From: Sphingomonas sp. BK345
GTDB taxonomy: Bacteria; Pseudomonadota; Alphaproteobacteria; Sphingomonadales; Sphingomonadaceae
Direction of reading: 5' to 3'
Assembly: GCF_014193845.1 (NCBI RefSeq)
Contig: NZ_JACHZX010000004.1
Coordinates: forward strand, 186,001-250,000
DNA: 64,000 bases
Within the stretch, counting starts at the first letter, position 1. The number at the start of each line of letters is the position of its first letter. The notes beneath the pieces are model-generated. The model was given only the letters and a program-made list of their open reading frames with translations. It made no database searches and was not told the origin of the DNA. Of the stretch, positions 1 through 9,305 are shown in pieces. Position numbers and translations under genes: made by a program.

Positions 1-483
1 CTCGAACCCTAGCCCGAGCCAGTGCGCCACCACGCCGCGAATGATGTCGCAGTGGGTGACGCACAGCGTCGTCCCCTCGCCGACAGCGGCGAGGAAACCG
101 GTCGCGCGCGCCACTGCCTCGCCCATCGTCTCGCCGCCGGGGCAACGCGCGCTGCCGCGCTCCGCGTTCCACTGCTGCCAGTCGGGATCGTCTGCCAGCG
201 AGGCGAAGTCACGGCCGGTGAAAGCACCGAAGTCGATCTCGTCGAGCGCCGGAGCATGGACCACGTCGATCCCGTGAGACTGCGCCACCGCCGCCGCGGT
301 CTCGACCGTACGTCGGCGCGGGCTGGCGCGGATCGCGCTCACGTCGACGCCAGCGAGGTGACGCGCGAGCGCGGCCGCTTCATCATGTCCGCGCGTGCTC
401 AGCGCGATCTCCGATCGGCCGCTGAGCACATGGCCGACCTCGGCATGGCTACCGTGGCGGGCGAGCAGCAGAAGGCGTGTCAT
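1..483 (-). CDS. Histidine phosphatase family protein (C-terminus cut by window edge)
   Basis: The 161 codons read here begin MTRLLLLARHGSHAEV, carrying the RHG phosphohistidine motif of the phosphoglycerate-mutase-like superfamily at residues 9-11. A second conserved basic patch (ASPRRRTVETA, about residues 60-70), the acidic ELD-type segment LDEIDFGAFTGRD and the second catalytic histidine in VTHCDIIRGV (about residue 144) all follow in order. The reading frame runs off the left edge of the window, so the C-terminus is missing. The gene is divergent from the glycosyltransferase operon and shares the 185-bp intergenic region holding a two-way EcfG-like box. The substrate cannot be told; a sugar-phosphate or cobalamin-type phosphatase is possible. 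Confidence 0.85.
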   Translation of the reverse strand, partial: MTRLLLLARHGSHAEVGHVLSGRSEIALSTRGHDEAAALARHLAGVDVSAIRASPRRRTVETAAAVAQSHGIDVVHAPALDEIDFGAFTGRDFASLADDPDWQQWNAERGSARCPGGETMGEAVARATGFLAAVGEGTTLCVTHCDIIRGVVAHWLGLGFE

Positions 484-544
484 GCCGCACGTTTACCACG
501 ACTCGCGCAAACCATAGGAAAATTTCGGTTGCGCAATAAGTTAG

Positions 545-569
545 GGAACCAAGCTAAGTAGAAGATGTT
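545..569 (+). promoter_or_regulatory. EcfG-like (general stress sigma factor) promoter, near-palindromic
   Basis: GGAAC at 545-549 is followed after exactly 16 bases by TGTT, one mismatch from the alphaproteobacterial sigma-EcfG consensus GGAAC-N16/17-CGTT. Read on the minus strand the same DNA gives GGAAC-N16-GGTT, so it could also fire toward the histidine phosphatase. The box ends about 98 bases before the ATG of the operon. Sequence match is direct; use by EcfG is inferred. Confidence 0.5.
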
Positions 570-667
570 CCTCTCCCTGTAACCAAGCGGCAACGTGGCC
601 GCTTGTCGTTGATCTCGATCAGTCGGTCCGGGGCGGCCCCAATGATCGAGCGAGTGGGAGGGTGGAA

Positions 668-1780
668 ATGGAGACGGTTCTCATCACCGGCGGCGCCGGG
701 TTCATCGGTCGCTTCGTCGCCGACGAACTGCTCGCTCGCGGCAACAAGGTGCGCGTGCTCGACAGCCTGATCGAGCAGGTGCACGGCGATGTCGAACGCC
801 CCCCGCTCCTCAACGACGAGGTCGAGCTGATCCGCGGCGACGTGCGCAACGGCGACGTCGTGACCAAGGCGCTCGACGGGGTCGACAGCGTCATCCATCT
901 CGCCGCCGAGGTGGGCGTCGGCCAGTCGATGTACGAGGTCGAGCGCTACACCTCGACCAACGACGTCGGCACCGCGGTGCTGTTCGAGAAGCTGATCGAC
1001 CGGCCGGTACGCCGCGTCGTCACGGCGTCGTCGATGTCGATCTACGGCGAGGGGCTGTACCGCGACGCCGACGGTGCGCTGGTGCAGGACGCCGAGCGCA
1101 AGGGATTGCGCGACGGGCTCAGCAACTGGGAGCCGGTCGACGCGCAGGGGCGCCCGCTCGCCCCCGTCGCGACCCCTGAGTGGAAGCAGCCGAATCTCGC
1201 CTCGATTTACGCGCTCAACAAATACGTCCAGGAGCGCACCACGCACATCATGGCAGCGCCCTACGGCATCGAGGGCGTCTGCCTGCGGCTGTTCAACGTC
1301 TACGGCCCCGGTCAGGCGCTCTCCAATCCCTATACCGGCGTGCTCGCGATCTTCGCCTCGCGCCTGCTCAACGGTCAGAAGCCGATGATCTTCGAGGACG
1401 GCGAGCAGCGCCGCGACTTCGTCCATGTTTCCGACGTGGCGCGCGCCTTCGCCGACGCGCTGGTGCTGCCGCAGGCGGTGGGCGGCACGTTCAACATCGG
1501 CTCCGGCCACGACCGCTCGGTCACCGAGGTCGCCACCGAACTGGCACGCGCGATGGGCAAGAACGATCTCACCCCCGAGATCGTCGGCAAGGCGCGCATC
1601 GGCGACATTCGACATTGCTTCTGCGACACGTCGCTGGCGCAGGACAAGCTGGGCTTCGCGGCGACGCAGGACTTCACCCAGGGTCTCGCCGAGCTGGCCG
1701 AATGGGTCGCGCAACAGACCGCGGTCGACAAGGTCGCGACGATGCGCGCCGAGCTCGAGAAGCGCGGGCTGGTGGCATGA
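668..1780 (+). CDS. NAD-dependent epimerase/dehydratase (extended SDR)
   Basis: A 370-residue extended short-chain dehydrogenase with the N-terminal NAD-binding motif ITGGAGFIGRF, the active-site Tyr-x-x-x-Lys in SIYALNKYVQ, and the family sequence RLFNVYGPGQ after it. It probably interconverts or dehydrates a nucleotide sugar, in the manner of UDP-glucose 4-epimerase or dTDP-glucose 4,6-dehydratase. ATG 668 is preferred over the GTG at 662 because GGGAGG at 656-661 lies 6 bases upstream of the ATG but abuts the GTG. It is the first gene of a six-gene operon and its stop overlaps the next start (ATGA). Exact substrate unknown. Confidence 0.9.
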   Translation: METVLITGGAGFIGRFVADELLARGNKVRVLDSLIEQVHGDVERPPLLNDEVELIRGDVRNGDVVTKALDGVDSVIHLAAEVGVGQSMYEVERYTSTNDVGTAVLFEKLIDRPVRRVVTASSMSIYGEGLYRDADGALVQDAERKGLRDGLSNWEPVDAQGRPLAPVATPEWKQPNLASIYALNKYVQERTTHIMAAPYGIEGVCLRLFNVYGPGQALSNPYTGVLAIFASRLLNGQKPMIFEDGEQRRDFVHVSDVARAFADALVLPQAVGGTFNIGSGHDRSVTEVATELARAMGKNDLTPEIVGKARIGDIRHCFCDTSLAQDKLGFAATQDFTQGLAELAEWVAQQTAVDKVATMRAELEKRGLVA

Positions 1781-2838
1781 CGACGCCGATCCTCGTCACC
1801 GGCGGGGCCGGCTTCATCGGCTCCAACCTCGTCGACCGGCTCGCCGACGACGGGCATGACGTCACCGTCTATGACGCACTCGCTCGCGCTGGGGTCGAGC
1901 GCAATCTGGCCTGGCTCCAAGAGCGCCACGGCCAGCGCGTCCGCTTCGTCCACGCCGACGTGCGCGACACCGCGCGCCTCGCCGACGAGGTGGCGCGGTC
2001 GCGCGCCGTCTTCCATTTCGCGGCGCAGGTGGCGGTGACGACCAGCCTCCACGACCCGGCGGACGATTTCTCGACCAACATTACCGCCACCTTCCAGCTG
2101 CTCGAGGCGCTGCGCACGCGAGCGCCGCACGTGCCGCTGATCTTCGCCTCGACCAACAAGGTGTACGGCGATCTCGCCGACCTCGACTTCGCACTCGAGG
2201 ACCGCGCCTATGTCCCGACCGACGCCGACGTGCGCGCGCACGGCATCGGCGAGGCGCGCGCGCTCGACTTCCACACGCCCTACGGCGTGTCTAAGGGCGC
2301 GGCGGACCAATATGTGCTCGATTACGCCCGCAGCTTCGGGCTGAAGACCTGTGTCTTCCGGATGAGCTGCATCTACGGCCAGCGCCAGATGGGCACCGAG
2401 GACCAGGGCTGGGTCGCGCACTTCCTGATTCGCGCGCTCAATGGACAATCGATCACGCTCTATGGCGACGGCCATCAGGTGCGCGATATCCTCGACGTGC
2501 GCGACGCGGTGAACGCCTATGTCGCGGCGTGGCAGCGGATCGATCAGGTCGCGGGGCGCGCGTTCAACCTCGGCGGTGGGCCCGCCAACGCGGTCAGTCT
2601 GCGTCGGCTGCTCGACCATATCGCCGCGCTGATCGGCCGCCCCGTCGACCTGCGCCTGTCCGACTGGCGGGCGGGCGACCAGCGCTATTTCGTCGCCGAC
2701 GCGCGCGCCGCGATCGGCGCGCTCGATCTGCCGGCACGGCGCGACTGGCGCGACGGCGTGGCGGCGCTGGCCGACTGGCTCCAGGCGCAGCGCGACGAGA
2801 GCGGCGCCAGCGCACCGCGGATCGAGGTCGCGGCGTGA
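1777..2838 (+). CDS. SDR nucleotide-sugar epimerase, CDP-paratose 2-epimerase-like
   Basis: A 353-residue extended SDR with VTGGAGFIGSNLVD at the N-terminus and the catalytic YxxxK in TPYGVSKGAADQY. The stretch FRMSCIYGQRQMGTEDQGWV closely resembles the tyvelose/CDP-paratose 2-epimerase group (FRxSxxYGxRQ...DQGWV), which is more specific than a general epimerase call. It starts in the ATGA overlap with the preceding SDR and ends in a GTGA overlap with the glycosyltransferase, so translation is likely coupled. Together with its neighbour it would supply an unusual activated sugar for the downstream transferases; that link is inferred. Confidence 0.85.
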   Translation: MTTPILVTGGAGFIGSNLVDRLADDGHDVTVYDALARAGVERNLAWLQERHGQRVRFVHADVRDTARLADEVARSRAVFHFAAQVAVTTSLHDPADDFSTNITATFQLLEALRTRAPHVPLIFASTNKVYGDLADLDFALEDRAYVPTDADVRAHGIGEARALDFHTPYGVSKGAADQYVLDYARSFGLKTCVFRMSCIYGQRQMGTEDQGWVAHFLIRALNGQSITLYGDGHQVRDILDVRDAVNAYVAAWQRIDQVAGRAFNLGGGPANAVSLRRLLDHIAALIGRPVDLRLSDWRAGDQRYFVADARAAIGALDLPARRDWRDGVAALADWLQAQRDESGASAPRIEVAA

Positions 2839-3920
2839 CACGACGATTGCTGATGACCGCGGACGTGGTCGGCGGCGTGTGGCAATATGCGATCGAGCTG
2901 GCGCGCGGGCTGGTGCGCGACGGCTGGGCGGTCAACCTTGCCTCGCTCGGCCCGGCCGCGTCGCGCGCGCAGCGGCTCGAGGCCGATCAGGCGGGCGTCA
3001 CCCTGCTCGACACCGGCCTGCCGCTCGACTGGCTCGCGACCGACGCGCGCGAGGTGATCGCCGCCGCCGACGCGATGGCGCGGCTGGCGCGCGAGCGCGG
3101 CGCGGATCTGGTCCAGCTCAACCAGCCGGCGCTGGGCGTGGCGAGCTTCGCCATGCCGGTCATCGCGGTGGTGCACAGCTGCGTCGCGAGCTGGTGGGAG
3201 GCGGCGGGCAACGGGCCGCTGCCGCCGAGCCTCCGCTGGCAGACCGATCTGGTCGCACGCGGGCTGGCACGCGCCGACGCCGTCGTGGCGCCGAGCACCG
3301 CGCTCGCCGCGACCGTCTACCGCCTCTATCCCAAGGTGCCGATCCCGCTGGCCATCCACAACGGCCGCTCGCTGCCGCCTGCGAGCGGGCCGATGCACGA
3401 CTTCGCCTTCACCGCCGGCCGTCTGTGGGACCGCGGCAAGAACGTCGCCACGCTCGATCGCGCCGCGGCGCGGCTGGGCATCCCGTTCAAGGCTGCGGGC
3501 GCGACCACCGGACCGCACGGCGAGCACGCCCGCGTCGAGCATCTCCACCTGCTCGGCCATGTCGGCGATGAGGTGATCGCGGGGTGCCTCTCGGCGCGCC
3601 CGGTGTTCGCATCGGCCGCGGTGTACGAGCCGTTCGGGCTGGCGGTGCTCGAGGCGGCGCTGGCGGGCTGCCCGCTGGTGCTCTCCGACATCCCGACCTT
3701 CCGCGAGCTGTGGGAGGGTGTCGCCACCTTCGTGCCGGCGGACGACGCGCTCGGCTTCGCCGCGGCGATCGAGGAGCTGGCCGGCGACGTGCCGCTGCGG
3801 GTCGCGCGCGGGGCGCTGGCGCGCCGCCGCGCGCTGACCTACACGCCCGAGCGCAATCGCCGCGCCATGGCGACGCTGTACGACCGGCTGATCGACGGCG
3901 GCTCCAAGGTCGCGGCATGA
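2835..3920 (+). CDS. Glycosyltransferase family 4 protein
   Basis: 361 residues from a GTG inside the GTGA overlap. The N-terminus (RRLLMTADVVGGVWQYAIEL) is the usual GT4 acceptor-side start. The C-terminal donor half carries the retaining-GT E-x7-E region in VYEPFGLAVLEAALAGCPLV followed by LSDIPTFRELWEG. It is expected to transfer a sugar from an NDP-sugar at the cytoplasmic membrane face. It is third in the operon, after two SDRs and before three CgeB-like proteins. No membrane segment or signal peptide is seen. Donor and acceptor cannot be read from sequence. Confidence 0.85.
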   Translation: MTRRLLMTADVVGGVWQYAIELARGLVRDGWAVNLASLGPAASRAQRLEADQAGVTLLDTGLPLDWLATDAREVIAAADAMARLARERGADLVQLNQPALGVASFAMPVIAVVHSCVASWWEAAGNGPLPPSLRWQTDLVARGLARADAVVAPSTALAATVYRLYPKVPIPLAIHNGRSLPPASGPMHDFAFTAGRLWDRGKNVATLDRAAARLGIPFKAAGATTGPHGEHARVEHLHLLGHVGDEVIAGCLSARPVFASAAVYEPFGLAVLEAALAGCPLVLSDIPTFRELWEGVATFVPADDALGFAAAIEELAGDVPLRVARGALARRRALTYTPERNRRAMATLYDRLIDGGSKVAA

Positions 3921-5032
3921 GAATCGTCTACCTCACGCACAGCCTCGACTCCTGCTGGAACCACGGCAACGCGCACTTCCTGCGCGGGGTGCTCTCCGAG
4001 CTGATCGCGCGCGGGCACGACGTCCGCGTTCACGAGCCCGCCGACAGCTGGAGTCGCGCCAACCTGGTCGGCGACCATGGCGAGGAGGCGCTCGCCGCCT
4101 ATCGCACCGCTTATCCGGAACTCTCGTCGTCGCGCTACGCGGCGGAGGTCGACCCCGCCGCGCTGGTCGACGGCGCCGACGTGGTGATCGTCCACGAGTG
4201 GAACGACCATGGCTTGGTCGCGGCGCTCGGCAACCTCCGCAAGGCCGGAGCGAGGTACACGCTGCTGTTCCACGACACGCACCACCGCGCGGTCAGCGCG
4301 CCCGAGGAGATGCGCGCCTACGACCTGTCCGGCTACGACGGGGTGCTCGCCTTCGGCGAGGCGCTGTCGCGCGTCTATCGCGACTGGGGCTGGGGCGAGC
4401 GCGTCTGGACCTGGCACGAGGCCGCCGACACCCGCCGCTTCTTCCCGGTCGAGGGCGAGCGGTCCGGCCTGGTGTGGATCGGCAACTGGGGCGACGGCGA
4501 GCGCACCGCCGAGATCGAGCAGTTCCTGCTCGCTCCGGCGCGCGACGCCGCGCTGCCGCTCGATATCTACGGCGTGCGCTACCCCGACGAGGGCAAGGCG
4601 ATGCTGGCGCGCTACGGCGCGCGCTATCACGGCTGGGCGCCCAACGCCGCCGCGCCCGCCATCTTCGCGCGCGCGCTGGCAACGGTGCATGTGCCGCGGC
4701 GCTATTACACCACGATCCTGCCAGGCATCCCGACGATCCGCGTGTTCGAGGCGCTCGCCTGCGGCATCCCGCTCGTCTCCGCGCCGTGGGACGACGCCGA
4801 GCATCTGTTCCGCCCCGGCGAGGACTTCCTGTTCGCCGCCGATGGCGCCGCGATGACACGCATGCTGACCGTCCTGCGCGACGATCCCGACCTGCGGGCC
4901 GCGCTGGCGCGTTCGGGGCTCGAGACCATCCTCGCCCGCCACACCTGCGCGCACCGCGTCGACGAGCTGCTCGCCATCCTCGATCGCCTCGATGCCCCCT
5001 CCCTTTCCGCTGCCCGGAGCACCGCCGCGTGA
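3917..5032 (+). CDS. CgeB-like glycosyltransferase (copy 1)
   Basis: 371 residues. The N-terminus MRIVYLTHSLDSCWNHGNAH and the C-terminal donor-binding segment IRVFEALACGIPLVSAPW match the CgeB/Glyco_trans_1_2 type of GT-B glycosyltransferase. An internal LVWIGNWGDGERTAEIEQFL corresponds to the start of the second Rossmann half. It is coupled to genes on both sides by 4-base overlaps (ATGA upstream, GTGA downstream). It is the first of three consecutive divergent paralogues. CgeB itself is known from Bacillus spore surface maturation; here a cell-surface glycan role is inferred only. Confidence 0.8.
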   Translation: MRIVYLTHSLDSCWNHGNAHFLRGVLSELIARGHDVRVHEPADSWSRANLVGDHGEEALAAYRTAYPELSSSRYAAEVDPAALVDGADVVIVHEWNDHGLVAALGNLRKAGARYTLLFHDTHHRAVSAPEEMRAYDLSGYDGVLAFGEALSRVYRDWGWGERVWTWHEAADTRRFFPVEGERSGLVWIGNWGDGERTAEIEQFLLAPARDAALPLDIYGVRYPDEGKAMLARYGARYHGWAPNAAAPAIFARALATVHVPRRYYTTILPGIPTIRVFEALACGIPLVSAPWDDAEHLFRPGEDFLFAADGAAMTRMLTVLRDDPDLRAALARSGLETILARHTCAHRVDELLAILDRLDAPSLSAARSTAA

Positions 5033-6117
5033 AGATCGCTTTCTACGGTTCCAGCCTCGTGTCGTCCTATTGGAACGGCGCCGCGACCTATTATCGCGGC
5101 ATCCTGCGCGCGCTCGCCGAACGCGGCTATGACATCACCTTCTACGAACCCGACGCGTTCGAGCGCCAGCAGCACCGCGACATCGATCCACCGCCCTACG
5201 CCAAGTCGGTCGTCTATCCCGCGACGGTCGAGGCGATGCGCGCGGTGGTCGCCGAGGCGGCGGAGGCGGACATCGTCGTGAAGGCGAATGGCGTCGGCGT
5301 GTTCGACCGCGAGCTGCTCGAGGGCGTCACCGCCGCGGCGCGGCCGGGCGCGCTGAAGATCTTCTGGGACGTCGACGCCGCCGCGACGCTCGACGAGATG
5401 CGCGCCGACGCCGACCATCCGGTGCGCGCCGCGCTGCCGTCGATCGACATGGTGCTCACCTATGGCGGCGGTGCGCCGGTGGTCGACGCCTATCGCGGCT
5501 TCGGCGCGGCCGAGTGCGTGCCGGTCTACAACGCGCTCGATCCCACCACGCACCACCCGGTCCCGCGGGACGAACGCTTCGCCTGCGACCTCGCTTTCCT
5601 CGGCAACCGCCTGCCAGATCGCGAGGCGCGCGTGGAAGAATTCTTCCTGCGCCCCGCGGCGGCACTGCCCGATCAAAGCTTCCTGATCGGCGGCAACGGC
5701 TGGGACAGCAAGGCAATGCCCGCCAACGTGCGTCACCGCGGCCATGTCTTTACCGCGGAGCACAACGCCTTCAATTGCACGCCGCGGGCGGTGCTTAACG
5801 TCGCGCGCGACTCGATGGCGCATGTCGGCTTCTCCCCTGCGACGCGGGTGTTCGAGGCGGCGGGGGCGGCAGCGTGCCTGATCACCGACGCGTGGGAGGG
5901 GATCGAGCTGTTCCTCGCACCCGACCGCGAGGTGCTGGTGGCGCGGGACGGGCAGGACGTCGCCGACCATCTCGCCGCGCTCACGCCCGATCGCGCCCGC
6001 GCGATCGGCAATGCCGCGCTGGAGCGCGTGCTCGCCGAGCACACCTATGACCTGCGCGGCGCCCAGGTCGACGCGCTCTTCCAGGCGCATGCCGCGCGCG
6101 AGCGGGTGGCGGCATGA
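5029..6117 (+). CDS. CgeB-like glycosyltransferase (copy 2)
   Basis: 362 residues from a GTG start in a GTGA overlap. The start KIAFYGSSLVSSYWNGAATY and the C-terminal TRVFEAAGAAACLITDAWEG align with the neighbouring CgeB-like proteins. The central CDLAFLGNRLPDREARVEEF begins the C-terminal Rossmann domain. A probable metal or donor site KIFWDVDAAATLDEM sits in the middle. Divergence from its two paralogues is large enough that different donor or acceptor specificity is likely. The gene ends in an ATGA overlap with the last gene of the operon. Confidence 0.8.
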   Translation: MKIAFYGSSLVSSYWNGAATYYRGILRALAERGYDITFYEPDAFERQQHRDIDPPPYAKSVVYPATVEAMRAVVAEAAEADIVVKANGVGVFDRELLEGVTAAARPGALKIFWDVDAAATLDEMRADADHPVRAALPSIDMVLTYGGGAPVVDAYRGFGAAECVPVYNALDPTTHHPVPRDERFACDLAFLGNRLPDREARVEEFFLRPAAALPDQSFLIGGNGWDSKAMPANVRHRGHVFTAEHNAFNCTPRAVLNVARDSMAHVGFSPATRVFEAAGAAACLITDAWEGIELFLAPDREVLVARDGQDVADHLAALTPDRARAIGNAALERVLAEHTYDLRGAQVDALFQAHAARERVAA

Positions 6118-7187
6118 GGCTCGTCGTCCTCGGCCTGTCGCTCAGCTCCTCCTGGGGCAACGGCCACGCCACCACCTTCCGCGCGCTGCTCCAGGCCTAT
6201 GCCGCGCGCGGCCACCAGATTTTGTTTCTCGAGCGCGACATGCCCTGGTACGCGTCGCACCGGGACGAGCCCGCGCCCGATTACTGCCGGTTGGAGCTGT
6301 ACGACTCGCTCGAGGCGCTCGCCGACTGGCGCGACGTCATCGCCGAGGCGGACGCGGTGATGGTCGGTTCTTACGTGCCCGACGGCATCGCGGTCGCGCG
6401 GCTGGTGCAGGATTGGGCGACCGGTGTCACCGCCTTCTACGACATCGATACGCCGGTGACGCTCGCCAAGGTCGAGGCTGGCACGTGCGACTATGTCTCG
6501 CCCGAAGTGATCCCGGGCTATGACGTCTATTGCTCCTTCACCGGCGGTCCGACGCTGCGGCTGATCGAGCACCGCTACGGCAGCCCGGCGGCGCGCGCGC
6601 TCTACTGCTCGGTCGACGCCGAGCGCTACCGCCCGACCGGCGCGGCGACGCGGTGGGACCTCTCCTATCTCGGCACCTACAGCATCGATCGCCAGCCGAC
6701 GCTCGACCGGCTGCTGCTGGAGCCGGCGCGGCGCCACCCGGACATGCGCTTCGTCGTCGCGGGGCCGCAATATCCCGACGACATCGACTGGCCCGCCAAC
6801 GTCGAGCGGATCGAGCATCTGCCCCCCGCCGACCACCCCGACTTCTACTCGGCGAGCCGCGCCACGCTCAACGTGACCCGCGCCGACATGATCGCGGCGG
6901 GCTGGTCGCCCTCGGTGCGGCTGTTCGAGGCGACCGCCTGCGGCACGCCGATCGTCTCGGACCGATGGAAGGGGATCGAGGAGCTGCTGACGCCCGGGCG
7001 CGAGATCGTGCTGGCGGACACGCCCGAGGACGTCGAGGCGATGCTGGCACGCGACGATCTCGCCGCAATGGGCGCCGCCGGGCGCGAGCGCGTGCTTGCG
7101 GAGCATACCGCGGTCCACCGCGCGGCCGAGCTGGAGGCGCATCTGGAAGAGGCGATGGCGGCGAAGCGGGAGGCGGTCGCGGCGTGA
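6114..7187 (+). CDS. CgeB-like glycosyltransferase (copy 3)
   Basis: 357 residues. MRLVVLGLSLSSSWGNGHAT starts the protein; TAFYDIDTPVTLAKVEAGTC is the counterpart of the central DVDAA segment of copy 2; and VRLFEATACGTPIVSDRWKG is the C-terminal donor-binding region. It is the last gene of the six-gene operon, reached through an ATGA overlap. The 261 bases that follow contain a dispersed inverted repeat that may act as the transcript end. Biological product unknown; all six genes point to a short, stress-linked glycan or glycolipid. Confidence 0.8.
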   Translation: MRLVVLGLSLSSSWGNGHATTFRALLQAYAARGHQILFLERDMPWYASHRDEPAPDYCRLELYDSLEALADWRDVIAEADAVMVGSYVPDGIAVARLVQDWATGVTAFYDIDTPVTLAKVEAGTCDYVSPEVIPGYDVYCSFTGGPTLRLIEHRYGSPAARALYCSVDAERYRPTGAATRWDLSYLGTYSIDRQPTLDRLLLEPARRHPDMRFVVAGPQYPDDIDWPANVERIEHLPPADHPDFYSASRATLNVTRADMIAAGWSPSVRLFEATACGTPIVSDRWKGIEELLTPGREIVLADTPEDVEAMLARDDLAAMGAAGRERVLAEHTAVHRAAELEAHLEEAMAAKREAVAA

Positions 7188-7301
7188 TCCCGTGCACTCC
7201 TGCGGACGCAGGAGCACGGCCGCGCTCAAGGACGAGGGAGAACCAGCGTCATCCGGCTCGAGGCGACCTTCGGAATGTCGCGGATCGTTCCTCCCCCTCT
7301 A

Positions 7302-7400
7302 CCGTCATCCCGAGCTTGTTCCGAGATCCACCGTCCCGCGAACTCATCGGCCGTCATGTGCGCGGAAAACTGGATCCCGGAACAAGTCCGGAATGACGGG
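7302..7400. repeat. Dispersed imperfect inverted repeat (copy 1 of 3)
   Basis: Two arms of about 29 bases face each other: the left begins CCGTCATCCCGAGCTTGTTC and the right, read in reverse complement, begins CCGTCATTCCGGACTTGTTC; both end in GATCCA. The same architecture recurs at 14441-14540 and 27984-28080. No ORF is plausible here. It sits between two genes facing each other at their 3' ends (7187 and 7449), so it may serve as a two-way transcription end. Confidence 0.75.
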
Positions 7401-7448
7401 CGGTCGGAAAGGTCCCGCTCAGGGCGGGAATGACCGAGAAATCCGCTC

Positions 7449-8327
7449 CTACGCCACCCACTCCGCCTTTGGCACGCCCTGCGCCCAGAGCAGCGCGGCG
7501 AGGTCGCCATGCTCCACCCGCGCCGCCGCGGCCGCGGCGACGATCGGCTTGGCGCGATAGGCGACGCCCAGCCCCGCCACCTCGATCATCGCGAGATCGT
7601 TGGCGCCGTCGCCCACCGCCAGCGTCGCGCTATCCGCCAGCCCCAGTGCGGCGCGAGTCTCCAGCAGCGTCGTCCGCTTGGTCGCCGCGCCCACGATCGG
7701 GCGGGCCACCGTCCCGGTCAGCACGCCATCCTCCAGCTCGAGCACGTTGGCGATCGCGCGGTGGAAGCCGATCGCGTTCGCCACCGGCTCGGCGAAGCGC
7801 GTGAACCCGCCCGACACCAGGACCGCCGTCGCCCCCCACGCGCGCATCGTCCGCACCAGCGTGGTCGCGCCGGGCATCAGCCGCACGCGCTCGTCGAGGC
7901 ATTCCTGGATCACGCTGCCGCGCAGTCCCTTGAGCAGCCCGACGCGCGCGTCGAGCGCCGCCTCGAAGTCCAGCTCGCCGCGCATCGCGCGCTCGGTGAT
8001 CGCGGCGATCTGCGGTTTGAGCCCGGCATAATCGGCGAGCTCGTCGATGCACTCGACCGTGATCATGGTCGAGTCCATGTCCGCGACGAGCAGCATCTTG
8101 CGCCGGGTCTCGCGCGGCTGGACCACCACGTCGACCGCCTCGAAAAGCCCCTCCAGCCCCGCGCGCGCGTCGGCGGGGGCGAGCTCGAAGTGAAGGTCCG
8201 CGGCGTCGCCCTCGTCGATCCAGCCGAGCGTCGTCGGCGCGCAGCCCGCCGCGGCGAGCCGCTCCTGCGCCGCGGCGACGATATTGGGCGTCAGCCGCCC
8301 GGCTGCTATCAGCGTCGCCGTGAACAT
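7449..8327 (-). CDS. serB: Phosphoserine phosphatase SerB
   Basis: 292 residues. The HAD nucleophile motif [20 protein letters not shown], the motif II segment [15 protein letters not shown] and the motif III/IV segment [20 protein letters not shown] identify the enzyme that dephosphorylates O-phosphoserine in the last step of serine synthesis. The N-terminal 75 residues form the usual small regulatory-type domain. The start [10 protein letters not shown] is preferred because AGGGGA lies upstream on the minus strand; a longer reading would extend into miaA. Its ATG at 8327-8325 overlaps the miaA ATG at 8326-8328 on the other strand. Confidence 0.95.
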   Translation of the reverse strand: MFTATLIAAGRLTPNIVAAAQERLAAAGCAPTTLGWIDEGDAADLHFELAPADARAGLEGLFEAVDVVVQPRETRRKMLLVADMDSTMITVECIDELADYAGLKPQIAAITERAMRGELDFEAALDARVGLLKGLRGSVIQECLDERVRLMPGATTLVRTMRAWGATAVLVSGGFTRFAEPVANAIGFHRAIANVLELEDGVLTGTVARPIVGAATKRTTLLETRAALGLADSATLAVGDGANDLAMIEVAGLGVAYRAKPIVAAAAAARVEHGDLAALLWAQGVPKAEWVA

Positions 8328-9252
8328 GGGTTCTTCCCCTGAGATTTGTCGGAAACCGCGGGTCGCGCTCATCGCAGGGCCGACCGCGAGCGGCAAGAGC
8401 GCGCTGGCGATCGAGCTCGCGGAGCGCGTCGGCGGCGTGGTGATCAACGCCGACGCCAGCCAGGTCTATCGCGACCTGCGGCTGCTCTCCGCCCGGCCGT
8501 CCGAGGCGGACGAGGCGCGCGTGCCGCATCGGCTGTTCGGCTATGTCGACGGGGCGGAGGCCTGCTCGGCCGCGCGCTGGGCGGAAGACGCCCGAGCCGC
8601 GATCGCCGCTGCGCACGCGGAAGGCCGGCTCCCGGTGCTGGTCGGTGGTACCGGCCTCTACCTGCGCACGCTGCTCGACGGGATCGCACCGGTGCCCGAG
8701 ATCGACCCGGTCGTTCGCGGCGCGGTTCGCTCGCTGCCGGTGACCGAGGCCCACGCCGCGCTCGGGCGAGAGGACGCGCCCGCCGCTGCTCGGCTCGCGC
8801 CGGGCGATGCCGCACGGGTGGCGCGCGCGCTCGAGGTGGTGCGCTCGACCGGCCGCCCGCTCGCCGACTGGCAGCGCGAGCGGACCGGCGGTATCGCCGC
8901 CACGATCGATCTCAGCGCGCTGGTGCTGCTGCCGGAGCGCGAGCGACTGGTCGCGCGCTGCGACGCCCGTCTGGAGACGATGTTCGCCGCGGGCGCGATC
9001 GACGAGGTGGCCGCGCTGCTTGGGCGCGCCGACGTGCCCGAGGACGCGCCCGTACGGCGCGCGATCGGCGCGCCGGAGATCGCGGCTTACCTGGCCGGGG
9101 CAATCACCCGCGATGAGGCGCTCGCCCGTGCGCAGCTCGCAACCAGGCGCTACGCCAAGCGTCAATACACCTGGTTCCGCCATCAGCCACCCGCCCACTG
9201 GAACCGAAGCGGAAGCGCTACTTTGGAATTTTATTTCTCGAAAGCGTGTTGA
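8326..9252 (+). CDS. miaA: tRNA dimethylallyltransferase MiaA
   Basis: 308 residues. The P-loop [18 protein letters not shown], followed by [12 protein letters not shown] and [15 protein letters not shown], are the diagnostic MiaA motifs; the C-terminus has the [12 protein letters not shown] segment that binds tRNA. The enzyme adds a dimethylallyl group to A37 of tRNAs reading UNN codons. The ATG at 8326 is the only in-frame standard start close to the P-loop (an in-frame GTG lies 6 bases upstream at 8320). The SD is weak. Because serB begins in the same four bases on the opposite strand, the miaA promoter must lie inside serB. Confidence 0.95.
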   Translation: MGSSPEICRKPRVALIAGPTASGKSALAIELAERVGGVVINADASQVYRDLRLLSARPSEADEARVPHRLFGYVDGAEACSAARWAEDARAAIAAAHAEGRLPVLVGGTGLYLRTLLDGIAPVPEIDPVVRGAVRSLPVTEAHAALGREDAPAAARLAPGDAARVARALEVVRSTGRPLADWQRERTGGIAATIDLSALVLLPERERLVARCDARLETMFAAGAIDEVAALLGRADVPEDAPVRRAIGAPEIAAYLAGAITRDEALARAQLATRRYAKRQYTWFRHQPPAHWNRSGSATLEFYFSKAC

Positions 9253-9305
9253 CGGGCAACTTTCGATGCCGTAGCGCGCCCCGACTTCAACTGAGGAGAC
9301 GTGAC

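Noticed and set aside
9249..9277. Sigma-70-like promoter TTGACG-N17-TAGCGC before ilvB
   Set aside because: The -10 match is poor; kept only as a remark because such matches are frequent by chance.
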